A stretch of 64,000 nt of DNA from Thiosocius sp942490985 (GCA_942490985.1 CALNYW010000003.1:874437-938436); one strand, 5' to 3'. Positions 12,201 to 22,673 are shown, counted from the first letter of the stretch. Numbers and translations are program-made. The notes: a model not told the origin generated them from the sequence alone.

Positions 12201-13463
12201 GTCGACCGTCGCCACGCGCAGGGTCTCGATGTAGGGCCTCGGCAGGAGCTGCGTGTACCAGTAGGGCACGCCAACGATCACCAGCAGGAAAGCCAGCGCG
12301 CTGGTCGCCCCGCGCCAGTCGAAGGGCACCGTCTGACTGACCCAGCGGGCAGTGAACACCCGGCCGTAGATGAGATTGCGGACGCGCAGCCGCCGCTCGT
12401 CGCAGACGCGCACCAGCCCGGCGATGCGCAGATATTCATGCAACGGCGAGTGTCGGTCGTAGCGGACGGACCGGCCCCGGCTGATCCGCCGATAGAGGCG
12501 CAGCGCGGTCTGAGCGACCTTGTCACGGCGGCCCAGCTGCTCGCGCATCTGCCGCAGGTTGGGCTCGCTGAACGGCGCGTTGCCGGCGAGGAAACGACTT
12601 TCGACCAGCCGGTCCACGTCCTCGTCGCTGTCGACGCTGCCGCTGCGTCGGGCGGTCGCCCGGCAGAGTTTCTGGGTCAGGTAGGGCTGCCCGCCGGTCC
12701 AGTAGAACACCCGGTAGAGCGCGCGCTCCGCGTCGCCCGATTCCAGACCGAGCTCGCGACACAGCGGCCGCGCCTCCTGGAACGTGAAGTCCAAGAGCTC
12801 GATCGGTCGGCCGATGTCGTACAGGCGGGGGCGGCTGCCACCACCTGGCTCTTCCGGCAGGACCGTGCCGAGCAGCGCGAAGCGCAGCCGATCGTAGTCG
12901 GGCTCGGCGGCGCGCGCATCGTGGCAGCTTCTGACCGCGAGAAACAGGTCGTCCGTAAACTCCAGCGACTCGGCCACCTCGAGAGAATCGATGAAGATCA
13001 CGATCGGCCCCCGGGAGCTGGCGAGGACGATCTCCCAGAAGAACTCGTGGAGCCGCTGCAGCGGCGTCAGCGGCTTCTTCTCCTGCCACCAGGCCTGGAG
13101 GTCTACCGAGAGCCGCAGATCACGCACGATCCGGTAGGCGATCCCGTAGTACCACCGGCCCGCCTCGCGCTCCGGCTCCCGGCCGATGCTCTGACTCAGG
13201 TCGACGACCGCGGTGCCGAAGCCCTCCTCCCGCAGTCGCATGGCCGTCCGCGCCACCAGACTGGACTTGCCGGTCTGCCGGGGCGCCAGGACATTGCAGT
13301 ATTCGCCCTCGCGCAGCTTGTCGAGGAGCTGGCGGTCAGCCGCGCGCTCGACGTAGCAGCCGCGGCGCGGCTGCACCGGACCGCCAACGACGTAGAAGGA
13401 CTCGCCGTGCTTGCGCCGTCGCGCCGGCAGCTCTGTGATCGTGCTGTCGGGTTGGTCGCTCAA
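9262..13463 (-). CDS. Giant AAA-like NTPase with membrane helix, P-domain and WD40 repeats (one frameshift)
   Basis: About 1,400 residues. The likely start is TTG at 13463, giving SDQPDSTITELPARRRKHG. Residues about 25-330 match the AAA_35 family: YVVGGPVQPRRGCYVER, a P-loop APRQTGKSSL near residue 60, and a hydrophobic strand ending in D (IVIFIDSLE). One membrane helix follows near residue 390 (LAFLLVIVGVPYWYTQLL). Residues about 610-700 resemble a proprotein-convertase P-domain (VELRVWLEHPQPTDVVFRL, GTWTLEVEDRLSG). The rest is a series of WD40 repeats. The frame breaks at a run of four C at 9689-9692 (plus strand); adding one base restores GEVLLWSLDN and the last 140 or so residues. Likely a membrane-bound signalling scaffold of the nSTAND kind. 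Confidence 0.8.
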
Positions 13464-13580
13464 AAAACCGCTCTCTGGCTCCGGGGAGGCTTCATTCTGC
13501 GGCAACGGGCCGGGTACGACCAGCGCGGGTGGGGAGTAGTACACTGGCGCCGCCCGCGAATCCGACACCGGCGGGGGGCC

Positions 13581-14273
13581 GTGAACCCAGACACCAGCGA
13601 CGATGATCAGCGACTGCCCGTCGAGCGCGCCCTGAAACGCGATCTCTTCGGGGCCGTCGATCTCGTGCGCCTGCCGGGTGCGGACGAGGGCCTCGCGGTG
13701 CGTCGCGACACGACTAGGGCGCGCTGGTGGACCCGCCCGGTCGCCCGCTGGCTGGCCGGCCGCGAGGCCCGCAGCCTCACCGCGGCGACGGCCGTCCCCG
13801 ACGTGCCGCGCCTGCTGTCCTGGGAGCGCGGCGTCCTGCTCCGCAGCTGGCTGCCCGGCCGTCCGATGCAGGAAGCGCGACCGCACGATCCGGCCTACTA
13901 CCGCGACGCGCTGCGACTCGTCTGCCGGCTGCACCGCGCAGGCGTCGTGCACAACGACCTGGCCAAGGAACCGAACTGGCTGGTGCAGGACAGCGGCGAC
14001 CCGGCCCTGATCGACTTTCAGCTCGCCTGGGCGCCGCGGCGCCGCGGCCGGCTCTTCCGGGCGCTGGCCCGGGAGGACCTGCGACATCTGCTGAAACACA
14101 AGCGCTACTAGCGCGCCGACCGGCTGACGGAGCGCCAGCGCCGGATCCTGGCGCGGCCCGGCCCGCTGTCCCGCGCCTGGATGGCGCTTGGCAAGCCCGT
14201 CTATCTCTTCGTGACCCGTCGCCTGCTGGGCTGGCAGGACCGGGAAGGGGCGAACGACCGTCGCTTCGGCTGA
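13581..14273 (+). pseudogene. RIO-like small protein kinase interrupted by an in-frame amber codon
   Basis: From GTG at 13581 the frame encodes a small kinase-fold protein: VVHNDLAKEPNWLV (catalytic loop, about residue 123) and LIDFQLAW (metal-binding DFG-like). A TAG at 14109-14111 (codon 177) ends it after LLKHKRY. The same frame then continues for 53 more codons with ADRLTERQRRIL, GKPVYLFVTRRLLGWQDREG and a TGA at 14271-14273. That tail has the conserved look of the family's C-terminus, so the TAG is either a point mutation, a substitution error or a read-through site. It is divergent from the giant AAA gene, with 117 bases between. Confidence 0.7.
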
Positions 14274-14342
14274 ACCCGCTTGCCCGCGGCCGCCGGCGCC
14301 GGCTATGTTCGCGCTTCGGGCCATCGTCGAGGATCGCACGCC

Positions 14343-14588
14343 ATGGACATCTGCCACCCCCACAATCGACGCGCCGGGCTCGCCGACCGCTCGGGCCCCT
14401 GGGGCCTGCGTCTGCACCTGCCCGAGGGCGACACGTTCAGCGGCATCCTGGGCGAGGACTGGGAAACCGTGCAGTGGTTTCCGACCGAACGGGCCCGCGC
14501 CCGCCGCATCAGGGAACTCGAAGAGCAGTTCGTGTACTACCGCAAAGGGGATCGCGCCACGTTGCGCTGGGAAACCATCGATCCCTGA
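14343..14588 (+). CDS. Small conserved protein of unknown function
   Basis: An 81-residue soluble protein starting at the ATG at 14343 (MDICHPHNRRAG). It contains a short beta-rich centre (WGLRLHLPEGDTFSGILGEDW) and a basic helical stretch (TERARARRIRELEEQFVYYR). I do not recognise a named family, although it looks like a widespread short gammaproteobacterial protein. It is followed 48 bases later by a zinc-ribbon protein and then by a thioesterase on the same strand, so it may be the first gene of a small operon. Confidence 0.6.
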   Translation: MDICHPHNRRAGLADRSGPWGLRLHLPEGDTFSGILGEDWETVQWFPTERARARRIRELEEQFVYYRKGDRATLRWETIDP

Positions 14589-14636
14589 GCCACCGCGTCC
14601 CCGAACACCCGCGAATCCGACTGCAGGAGCCAAGCC

Positions 14637-14840
14637 ATGGCCGAACCCCGTTGCCCCCACTGCGAAGTGGAAGGACTCGAACACATCGTGTCCGCCGACA
14701 GCCACGCCAAATCGAAGGACGGCAAGCCCTGGTTCAATGTCGTCCACTGCAACCGGTGCGGCCACGTGTACGGGGTGCTGGCGAAACACGTCTTCGGCAA
14801 GGGCGGCGGCCCGCAGCTGGTCGTCAAGGAACGGGGCTGA
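14637..14840 (+). CDS. Small zinc-ribbon protein
   Basis: A 67-residue protein with two Cys pairs, CPHC at residues 6-9 and CNRC at residues 38-41, spaced as in a zinc ribbon. A conserved middle (SADSHAKSKDGKPWFNVVHC) and a Gly/Lys-rich end follow. An AGGAGC ribosome site lies upstream of the ATG. The zinc ribbon suggests nucleic-acid or protein binding, but nothing shows the partner. The downstream thioesterase starts four bases after the stop. Confidence 0.7.
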   Translation: MAEPRCPHCEVEGLEHIVSADSHAKSKDGKPWFNVVHCNRCGHVYGVLAKHVFGKGGGPQLVVKERG

Positions 14841-14843
14841 CGC

Positions 14844-15290
14844 GTGGCCGAGGAAACTGCCGCGGCGCTCGCGGCGTTCGAGCGCGACTGGCCGGTCACG
14901 GTCCGGCTACCGGTGGTCTGGGGCGAGATGGACGCGTTCGGCCACGTGAACAACGTCGTCTATTTCCGCTACTTCGAGAGCGCGCGGATCGCCTGCTTCG
15001 AGCGGGTGGGCTACACGTCGCCGATGAGCAATGACGGCCTCGGCCCGATCCTCGCGCACACGGAATGCCGCTTTCGGCTGCCGCTGGAATACCCCGACAC
15101 CGTGACCGTCGCGACCCGGATCGCCGATCTCTCGGCGCAGGGTTTTCTGATGCGCTACGCCCTGTTCAGCCATCGGCACGGCCGCCTTGCGGCCGAGGGC
15201 ACGGGCCGCGTCGTGTCGCTGGACTACCGCAGCGGCAACAAGACGGACCTCCCTGCCGATCTCGCGGAGCGACTGTCGGCGTTGCAGTGA
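14844..15290 (+). CDS. Acyl-CoA thioesterase, 4-hydroxybenzoyl-CoA thioesterase (hotdog) family
   Basis: A 148-residue hotdog-fold enzyme starting with GTG at 14844. The signature VVWGEMDAFGHVNNVVYFRYFESARI carries the catalytic Asp and the conserved HVNN of the YbgC/FadM-like thioesterases. It hydrolyses acyl-CoA thioesters in the cytoplasm; the chain-length preference cannot be read from sequence. The stop overlaps the GTG start of the TonB-dependent receptor (GTGA). Confidence 0.88.
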   Translation: MAEETAAALAAFERDWPVTVRLPVVWGEMDAFGHVNNVVYFRYFESARIACFERVGYTSPMSNDGLGPILAHTECRFRLPLEYPDTVTVATRIADLSAQGFLMRYALFSHRHGRLAAEGTGRVVSLDYRSGNKTDLPADLAERLSALQ

Positions 15291-17392
15291 GCGCAAGTCG
15301 TCAAGCAGCCGCGGCAGCCCGCCCGTCGATCGCCCCGCTTGGCCTGTTGCTGAGCGCGTCCGCCTTCGCCCAGGCGGCGCCGGACCCGGGGCCGCGGGAA
15401 CTGGCGCCGGTCGTCGTCACGGCCACCGGCCGGGCGGACCCGCTGTCGGAACTCGCGGGGAATACGGCCCGGATCGACGGCCAGGCCATTCGCCTGACCG
15501 GCCACACCCACATCTCCGAACTGGCCTCCCGGGCCCCTGGCACCTGGGTCGTCAGGGGCAGCGGCCAGGAACACCTCACCGCCATCCGCTCGCCCGTCCT
15601 CACAGGCGCCGGCGCCTGCGGGGCGTTCCTGTATCTCGAGGACGGCGTGGCCATCCGGCCGGCCGGCTTCTGCAACGTCAACGAGCTGTTCGAGATCAAC
15701 AGCGAGCAGGCCAGCGCCGTCGAGGTGGTGCGCGGGCCGGGCAACGCGCTGTACGGTTCCAACGCCCTGCACGGCATCATCAACGTCATCCCGCCCCGGC
15801 CGGACGAGCTCTCTCCCTACGTCGCCGTCGAGACCGGCTCCTGGGACTACTACCGCGGCCGCGCCGGCGGGAGCTTCGGCCGCGGCGACCACCGCTTCGC
15901 GGGCTGGGGTCACGTGGAGCACGACGGGGGGTTCCGCCGCCGGGACGGCTACGACCAGGCCAAGCTCAATCTCGCCTGGGAGCATGCCCGCGAAGCGGCT
16001 CTCGGGGGCCTCTTTTCCGCTACCCGCCTGCGCCAGGATACGGCCGGCTTCATCTTCGGGGAGGATGCCTACCAAGACGGCGATGCGCGCAAGTCCAACC
16101 CGGTGGCCGGCGCCTATCGGGACGCGGACAGCTATCGCCTCGTGGGCCGCTACGCGCGCGATCTGGGCGCCGGGCTCGAGTTCGAGCTGCGGCCTTACCT
16201 GCGCAACTCCTGGATGTCCTTCACCCAGCATTTCCTGCCGGGCCACCCCGAAGAGGACAACCGCCAGAACAGCGCGGGTTTGCGGGCGCAGCTGCGCCAC
16301 GAGCGGGGCCGGGCCCTGGTCATCGGCGGGCTCGACCTCGAGTACATGGACGGCTGGCTCGAGGAGTTCCAGGCCGAGCCGATCGAGGACGGCTCGGATT
16401 TCCTGATCGAGACCCGGCCGGCCGGCCAGCACTACGACTACGACGTGGCGGCGGTGCTGGTGGGCCCCTACGTCCACTGGCAGCAGCCCCTGACGGACCG
16501 CCTCGTCGCGCACCTCGGGCTGCGCTACGAATACCTGCGCTACGACTATGACAACCGGATGCTGGACGGCAACACCCGTGACGACGGCACGCCCTGCGGC
16601 TTCGGCGGCTGCCTGTTCAACCGGCCGTCGGATCGGGACGACGACTTCGGCGAGTTCGCGCCCAAGCTCGGCTTCGTGTGGGCCGTCGGGGCCGCCGGCC
16701 ATGCCTACGGCCAGGCCGCCCGCAGCTTCCGCTTCCCCCAGGCGACCGAGCTGTACCGGCTCCAGCGCCAGCAGTCCGTCGCCGACCTCGACCCGGAGCG
16801 GCTGGACAGCCTGGAGCTGGGCCTGCGGGGGCAGGCCGGCAGCTGGCGCTGGGACGTCGCCGCCTTCTACATGGAAAAGGACAATTTCATCTTCCGCGAC
16901 GCGGAGGGCTTCAACGTCAGCGACGGGGAGACGCGTCACGTCGGCGCCGAATTCCTGGTCGACTGGCGCTTCGCGCCGCACTGGTCGCTGGCAGCCGCGG
17001 CGACCTGGGCACGACACACCTACCGCTTCGACCGGCTGGCCGGCGGCGGCGAGCGCATCGAGCGAGGCAACGATGTCGACACGGCCCCGCGGCGGCTGTC
17101 CAACCTGCGCCTGGGCTGGGACTACGCGCAGACCGGGCGGGCGGAGCTCGAATGGGTCTCGCTCGGCGACTACTACATGGATGCCGCCAACACGGCCCGT
17201 TACGACGGCCACGATCTGTTCAACCTGCGGGTACAGCAGGGCTTCGGACCGCGCTGGCTCGCCACCCTGCGGGTCACCAATCTGCTGGACGAGGACTACG
17301 CCGAGCGCGCCGATTTCGCGTTCGGGAACTTCCGCTACGTGCCCGGACGGGATCGGGCCCTGTTCGCCGAGCTGCGCTACACGCCGCTCTAG
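15287..17392 (+). CDS. TonB-dependent outer-membrane receptor
   Basis: About 701 residues from GTG at 15287, overlapping the previous stop. A signal peptide ends near ASAFAQA, followed by a TonB-box-like APVVVTATG. The plug domain (ISELASRAPGTWVVRGSGQE, VEVVRGPGNALYGSNALHG, IINVIPP) and a 22-strand barrel follow, with TNLLDEDYAERADFAFGNF at the typical C-terminal position. The plug contains the unusual Cys pair GACGAFLY and AGFCNVNE, and a loop CGFGGCLFN. The ligand is unknown; no iron regulation site or transporter partner is visible next to it. The long antisense open frame across this gene is not coding. Confidence 0.9.
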   Translation: MSASRQAAAAARPSIAPLGLLLSASAFAQAAPDPGPRELAPVVVTATGRADPLSELAGNTARIDGQAIRLTGHTHISELASRAPGTWVVRGSGQEHLTAIRSPVLTGAGACGAFLYLEDGVAIRPAGFCNVNELFEINSEQASAVEVVRGPGNALYGSNALHGIINVIPPRPDELSPYVAVETGSWDYYRGRAGGSFGRGDHRFAGWGHVEHDGGFRRRDGYDQAKLNLAWEHAREAALGGLFSATRLRQDTAGFIFGEDAYQDGDARKSNPVAGAYRDADSYRLVGRYARDLGAGLEFELRPYLRNSWMSFTQHFLPGHPEEDNRQNSAGLRAQLRHERGRALVIGGLDLEYMDGWLEEFQAEPIEDGSDFLIETRPAGQHYDYDVAAVLVGPYVHWQQPLTDRLVAHLGLRYEYLRYDYDNRMLDGNTRDDGTPCGFGGCLFNRPSDRDDDFGEFAPKLGFVWAVGAAGHAYGQAARSFRFPQATELYRLQRQQSVADLDPERLDSLELGLRGQAGSWRWDVAAFYMEKDNFIFRDAEGFNVSDGETRHVGAEFLVDWRFAPHWSLAAAATWARHTYRFDRLAGGGERIERGNDVDTAPRRLSNLRLGWDYAQTGRAELEWVSLGDYYMDAANTARYDGHDLFNLRVQQGFGPRWLATLRVTNLLDEDYAERADFAFGNFRYVPGRDRALFAELRYTPL

Positions 17393-17409
17393 CGGCGCGC
17401 GGCCCGGCG

Positions 17410-17854
17410 CTACTGGCTCGTGGCCCTCACCAGCACCGCCTCCCAGGCCCCGCGCCGGCCGGCGGTCTCGATCCGCTCGAGCAGCCGCAGGCCGATGACG
17501 TAGGTCTGACCCGGCCTCGACGTCGATGGCGACGGGCTCGTTGGCCCAGCGGGTGGCCAGGGCCTCGGCGGAGGGCACCTGCTCGGTCGGCCCCTCGACC
17601 CTGGGCACGACCCGGATGACGTGTCGCCCGGGCGCCAGCCGGTGCCCCGTCTGGCTCCAGGTGACGGGCTCGCCGTCGATTTCGACGATCCGGGCCGCTG
17701 CGATGCCGGCCGGCAGGGCGCGACCCTCGCTGCCGAGCACGATCCCGGTGCCGTCCGGGCCGATTGAGCGAGGTCCGGCGCAACCGCAGAGCACCGCAGC
17801 GGCGGCAATGGCGAGCCCACAGGCCCGCGCCGACTTGAAAATCCTGAAAGTCAT
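17410..17854 (-). CDS. Lipoprotein of unknown function (one frameshift)
   Basis: About 148 residues from the ATG at 17854. The signal peptide ends in the lipobox LCGC (IAAAAVLCGCAG), so this is probably a lipoprotein. The mature part includes GEPVTWSQTGHRLAPGRHVI and RVVPRVEG, reminiscent of PEGA-like 'carrying a value on the membrane' domains. The frame changes near 17511-17513, where one extra T breaks EAG/QTYVIGLRLLERIE; the downstream frame ends at the stop at 17410. It lies convergent to the TonB receptor and divergent from the ABC operon. Confidence 0.6.
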
Positions 17855-17929
17855 GCTAAAACAGTGCGCCGTCGCCGACCTCCCGTCGGCCTGCGTGCCA
17901 TCACTCCCAGTGAGGCCGGAACTCGGAAA

Positions 17930-18847
17930 ATGATACAGACACAGCAGCTTAGCAAGCGCTACGGGCCACTGGTTGCGGTCGACTCCCTCAGCTTCACCGT
18001 CGAGCAGGGCGAGGTGCTCGGGTTCCTCGGCCCCAACGGCGCCGGCAAGTCCACGACCATGAAGATGCTCGCCGGCTTCCTGACGCCCAGTTCGGGCACA
18101 GCGACCGTCTGCGGCTTCGACGTCGAGGACAATCCGGTCGCGGCGAAACGCCAGATCGGCTATCTCCCGGAAGGGGCCCCCGCCTACGGCGAAATGACCG
18201 TGGCCGCCTTTCTCGCTTTCATCGCGGAGATTCGCGAGCTCAAGGGCGCGGCCCGGCGCCGGGGTGCTCGAGCAGCGTCATCGAGACCCTGTCGAAGGGC
18301 TTCAAGCGCCGCGTCGGCCTGGCCCAGGCGATCCTGCACGACCCGGAGGTGCTGATCCTCGACGAGCCGACCGACGGCCTCGACCCCAACCAGAAGCACG
18401 AGGTGCGCACGCTGATCGGGCAGATGGCACCGGAGAAGATCATCGTGATCTCGACGCACATCCTCGAGGAGGTCGACGCGGTCTGCACCCGCGCGATCAT
18501 CATCGCCAACGGCCGCATCCTCGCTCGCCGACGGCACGCCGACGAGCCCTCGAGCGCGCTCGCGCGGCACAACGCGGTCGCGCATCCGGGTCACCGGCGC
18601 CGCCGATCGATCTCGGAGAGTCACGCGAGGCGCTCGGCGGCCTCGACGACGTCGGACGGGATCGAGCCGGCGCGGACGGCGGCCAACCGCGTCGCGTTCT
18701 GCCCGCGCACGGCCGGACGATCCTGCCGGCGGTGGCCGGCTGGCGCTGGAGCGCGGCTGGAAGTCGACGAGCTGCGCGTCGAGCGCGGCCAGCTCGACGA
18801 GGTCTTCCGCGAGATCACGGCCGGGCACGAGGAGCAGCGCAGCATGA
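17930..18847 (+). CDS. ABC transporter ATP-binding protein, Gld-like (frameshifted)
   Basis: First gene of a three-gene ABC exporter operon plus DUF4340. Walker A GPNGAGKST near residue 34, then QIGYLPEGAPAYGEMTV. The signature LSKGFKRRVGLAQAIL and Walker B VLILDEPTDGLDPNQ sit in another frame after 18255, where about 15-20 residues normally found between AARRR and ETLSKG are missing. A further break lies in the C-terminal part (INGRILADGT segment near 18530). The family (GldA-type) drives export coupled to a GldF permease and GldG. The end is put at the ATG of the permease; the exact stop is uncertain because of indels. Confidence 0.8.
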
Positions 18848-19577
18848 GGAACGTCCCGACATCTTCCGGCGCGAGCTCGCCGGCTACTTCGCGACGCCGG
18901 TCGCCTACGTCTTCATCGTCATCTTCCTGGTGCTCGCCGGGCTGTTCACCTTCTACCTCGGGCGGCTTCTACGAGCGCGGCCAGGCCGACCTCGCCTCCT
19001 TCTTCAGCTATCACCCGTTCCTGTACCTGTTCCTGGTGCCGGCGCTGTCGATGCGCCTGTGGGCCGAGGAGCGCCGCTCGGGGACGATCGAGCTGCTGAT
19101 GACCCTGCCGATCACGATGCTCCAGGCGGTGGTCGGCAAGTTCCTCGCGGCCTGGTGTTTCTGCGGCATCGCCCTCGCCCTGACCTTCCCGGTCTGGCTG
19201 ACGGTTAACTACCTCGGGAGCCCGGACAACGGCGTCATCCTCGCCGCCTACGTCGGCAGCCTGCTGATGGCCGGGGCCTTCCTGGCCATCGGCGCCTGCA
19301 TCTCGGCGACGACCCGGAACCAGGTCATCGCGTTCGTGGTCACGGTCGTCGTCTGCTTCGTGTTCCTGCTGCCGGGCATGCCGGCCGTCGTCGGAGCACT
19401 GAGCGGCTGGGCGCCGCCGGCGCTGATCGACGCGATCGCCTCGCTGTCCTTCCTGACGCACTTCGTCGATGTCGCAAGGGCGTGATCGATCTGCGCGACC
19501 TGCTGTACTTCGTCACCCTGGTGGCGGCCTGGCTCGCGGCGAACGCGATCGTGCTCGACTTCAAGAAGGCGGACTGA
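18844..19577 (+). CDS. ABC-2 type permease, GldF-like (frameshifted)
   Basis: About 243 residues with six predicted helices. After ATG at 18844 the first codons are shifted; correcting them gives IFRRELAGYFATPVAYVF, the classic start of the GldF/ABC-2 permease family. From about 18,965 the frame is clean: GFYERGQADLASFFSYHPF, RLWAEERRSGTIELLMTLP (conserved intracellular loop), then helices to VAAWLAANAIVLDFKKAD. One more break is near 19,484 (VDVARGVIDL). Works with the upstream ATPase and downstream GldG-like protein. Confidence 0.82.
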
Positions 19578-19594
19578 GGGCACGGCAGGAGACG

Positions 19595-21493
19595 ATGACG
19601 ACTCAATCGAAAACGCTTCACGGCGGCTCCGGCCTGGTCGTGCTCTGGCCGTGCTGTTCCTCGCCGTGATCGGTCGCTGGCCAGCGCGCTCTTCCGGGGC
19701 GTACGGATCGACCTGACCGAGAACCAGCTCTACACCCTTGCCGACGGCACCCGCAACATCCTGCAGGGCATCGACGAACCGATTAACGTCTACCTGTTCT
19801 ATTCGCGTCGGGCGTCCGAGAGCGTGCCGCAGCTCCGCACCTACTCGCAGCGCGTCACCGAGCTGCTGCAGGAGTTCGAGGAGCAGTCCGACGGCGGCCT
19901 GCGCCTGCACCAGATCGATCCGCTGCCCTTCTCCGAGGACGAGGACCGCGCGGCCAGTTCGGCCTGCAGGCGGCACCCTGTCGGCGGCATCGGGCGAGCC
20001 GCTCTACTTCGGCCTCGCCGGCACCAACGCCATCGGCGACCGCGAGACCATCCCGTTCTTCCAGCCCGAGCGCGGAGGAGTTCCTCGAGTACGACCTCGC
20101 CAAGCTCGTGCACACGCTCGCGCGTCCCGAGCGGCCGGTGGTGGGCATCCTGTCCGAGCTGCCGATGACCAGCGGCTTCGACCCGATGCCGGGTCGACGC
20201 GCGAGGCCGTGGGTCGTCGCGTCCAGCAGCTCGCGCGAGCTGTTCGAGGTCCGGACGGTCACCGCCGGCGTCGGCACGATCGACGAGGACGTCAGCGTTC
20301 TCATGGTCGTGCATCCGAAGATGCTCGACGACCGCACGCTCTACGCCGTCGACCAGTTCGTCATGCGCGGCGGCCGGCTGATCGCCTTCGTCGACCCGAT
20401 GTCCGACGCGGAGCTGCCCAGCGACATGGCCGGCGCGAGCGCCGCACTGTTCCAGGACCGCTCCTCCAGCCTCGCCCGCCTGTTCGACACCTGGGGCTGG
20501 GAGGTCCCGACCGATGAGATCGTGCTCGACCGCCAATTCGCGCTCACCGTCAATTCCGGCGGCGCCCAGGGTCCGGTGCGCCATCTCGGCTTCCTCGGCG
20601 TGGACGCCACCGGACTGTCGACCGACGACGTCGTCACCGCCGACCTCGACCGGGTGAACCTCGGTTCCGCCGGTCATATCGTCCTCGCGGAGGACGCGGC
20701 CGTGACGCTGACGTCGCTGATCACCACCAGCGAAGAAGCGGGCATCGCGCCGACCGAGCAGATGCGGTTCCTGCCGGACCCGACCGTCCTGGAGGACAGC
20801 TTCGTCAACCTGGGTGAGCGCCTGCATATCGCCGCCCGCCTGACCGGCGAGCTGACGACGGCCTTCCCCGAAGGCCCGCCGGCGACCGGGGACGAGGAGT
20901 CGGACGAGCCGCTGCCCGAACATCTCGCCGCGAGCGAGGGCGCGGTGAACGTCGTGATCGTCGCCGACACCGACATCCTGTCCGACCGACTCTGGGTCCA
21001 GGTGCAGAATTTCTTCGGCCAGCCGATTATCCAGGCCTTCGCGGATAACGGCGCGTTCGCGAACAACGCCATCGACAACCTGATCGGCAGCAGCGACCTC
21101 ATCAGCGTCCGCAGCCGGGGCACCTACTCGCGTCCCTTCGAGCGGGTCGAGGCGCTGCGCGCCGAGGCCGACGCGGCTTACCGGGCGGAGCAGCAGCGGC
21201 TCGAGGACGCGCTGGCCGAGACCGAGCGCGCGCTGGCCGAGCTGCAGACCGCCAAGGACGACGACAGCCTGCTGATCATCTCCGACGAGCAGCAGGCGGA
21301 GCTCCTGCGATTCCAGGAACAGCGCCTGCAGATCCGCCAGCAGCTGCGCGACGTGCAGCACGAACTGGACCGCTCGATAGAGAATCTCGGCACGCGGATC
21401 AAGTTCGTCAACATTTTCCTCGTGCCGCTCCTGTTCCTCCTCGGGGCGGGCAGCATCTACTATCTGCGGTCGCGCCGACGGCGCGACGCCTGA
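19595..21493 (+). CDS. GldG-like ABC-transporter auxiliary protein (frameshifted)
   Basis: About 630 residues. N-terminal helix region is broken by indels near 19,650-19,680, then DLTENQLYTLADGTRNIL, the family's conserved opening. The central part (FLEYDLAKLVHTLARPERP, VGILSELPM, GGRLIAFVDPMSDAE) is the ABC_transp_aux/DUF7088 domain. After FNIAIDNLIGS-type segment (NAIDNLIGSSDLISVRSRG) comes a coiled coil (about 21,150-21,390, RAEADAAYRAEQQRLEDALA) and a C-terminal membrane helix (FVNIFLVPLLFLLGAGSIYYL) with an Arg-rich end. The C-terminal half from about 20,110 is a single clean frame. In gliding Bacteroidetes GldG pairs with GldF; in Proteobacteria the role is not established. Confidence 0.82.
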
Positions 21494-21515
21494 CGGGCAC
21501 TGACAGGAATCCCGC

Positions 21516-22673
21516 ATGAAGAGCAGAACCGTCCTCATCCTGGCCGCGCTGGTGGTTGCGGCCGTCGTCTTCACCCTGGCGCTGGAGCGCGATCCGACGC
21601 CGGCCGGCAACGACCGGACCGGCGAACGGCTCCTGCCCACGCTGGCAACCGCACTGAATGACGTCACCGCCGTCACGGTGGATGCGGGCGGCGAGGACGG
21701 TCGCGCCACGCTGCGCCGTAACGACACCGGCTGGGTCGTCGCCGAACGTAGCGATTATCCTGCGGACGCAGGCCAGATTCGGCAGCTGCTGATTCGCCTG
21801 AGCGACGCCTCGGTGGTGGAGGCCAAAACGCGCAACCCCGACTACTACGGCCGGCTCGGCGTCGGCGATGTCGGCGCCGACGGCGGCGGGGTCCAGGTCA
21901 CGCTCGAAGGGGTGCCCGAGCCCGTCTCGGTCATCGTCGGCAACCTTGGAGACGCGCGCGGGCAGCGGCACCTACCTGCGCCTGGCGGGCGAGGAACAGA
22001 GCTATCTCGTGGGCGCCGAGCTCGATCCGGCGCGGACGCCGGTCGGCTGGCTCGACCAGTCGCTGATCGACGTGGCGGCGGACGACGTCGAGTTCATCGA
22101 GGTGCGCCAGGACGACGGGGCGGTGCTGCGGATCGAGCGCGGCGACGACGGGCTCGCAGTCGTCGACCTGCCCGCGGACCGGTCGCTTGCCAGCGAGACC
22201 GCCCCGCGTTCGATGGCCGGCGTGCTGCGCAGCTTCACGCTGGACGACGTCCGGCCGGCGACCGACTTTGCCGATGAGCCGCCGGCGGCGGTCGCCGAGT
22301 ACGGCCTCGCCGACGGACGCGTCCTGACCGCGCGGCTGTGGCAGCGTGACGACGGTCGCTATGCCGCCCTGCGTGTTGCCTACGCGCCGCCGGCTGCGGC
22401 CACGGCGACGCGTCGCCGGGTGCCGACGAGCCCCTGGCCGACGAACCCGCGGATGGCGAGACCGGAGCCGGTCGGCGAGACCGGCGGCCCGGACCCCGCG
22501 ACGGCAGACGATGCGGCAGACGAGACGCCGGGGCCGACCCCGCGACGACGGCCGCGGCCGCGGCCGAACTGGATGCACGCCTGGCGCCCTGGGTCTTCAG
22601 AATCCCCGCGCACAAGTACGACCTCATGGCCCGTCGCCTCGAGGACCTGCTGGCCGCCCCGACGCTCGAATAG
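21516..22673 (+). CDS. DUF4340-domain protein (frameshifted)
   Basis: About 385 residues starting ATG at 21516, 22 bases after the GldG-like gene. It has one N-terminal helix (TVLILAALVVAAVVFTLAL), then DVTAVTVDAGGEDGRATLRR and a repeat of strand-rich units typical of DUF4340. The frame shifts near 21,950 (VIVGNLGD then GSGTYLRLAGEEQSYLVG) and again near 22,400. The end ELDARLAPWVFRIPAHKYDLMARRLEDLL to the TAG at 22671-22673 is in the first frame. DUF4340 proteins are always next to Gld-type ABC genes and are thought to be the periplasmic partner; the substrate is unknown. Confidence 0.8.

Noticed and set aside
11370..13580. Long plus-strand open frame across the giant AAA gene
   Set aside because: Antisense shadow; only the part from 13,581 on matches a real protein (the small kinase).
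15224..17854. A very long open frame antisense to the TonB receptor
   Set aside because: It arises from the high G+C codon bias of the real gene; the antisense protein has no signal or recognisable motif. Only its first 110 or so codons (from 17,854) are real, as the lipoprotein gene.
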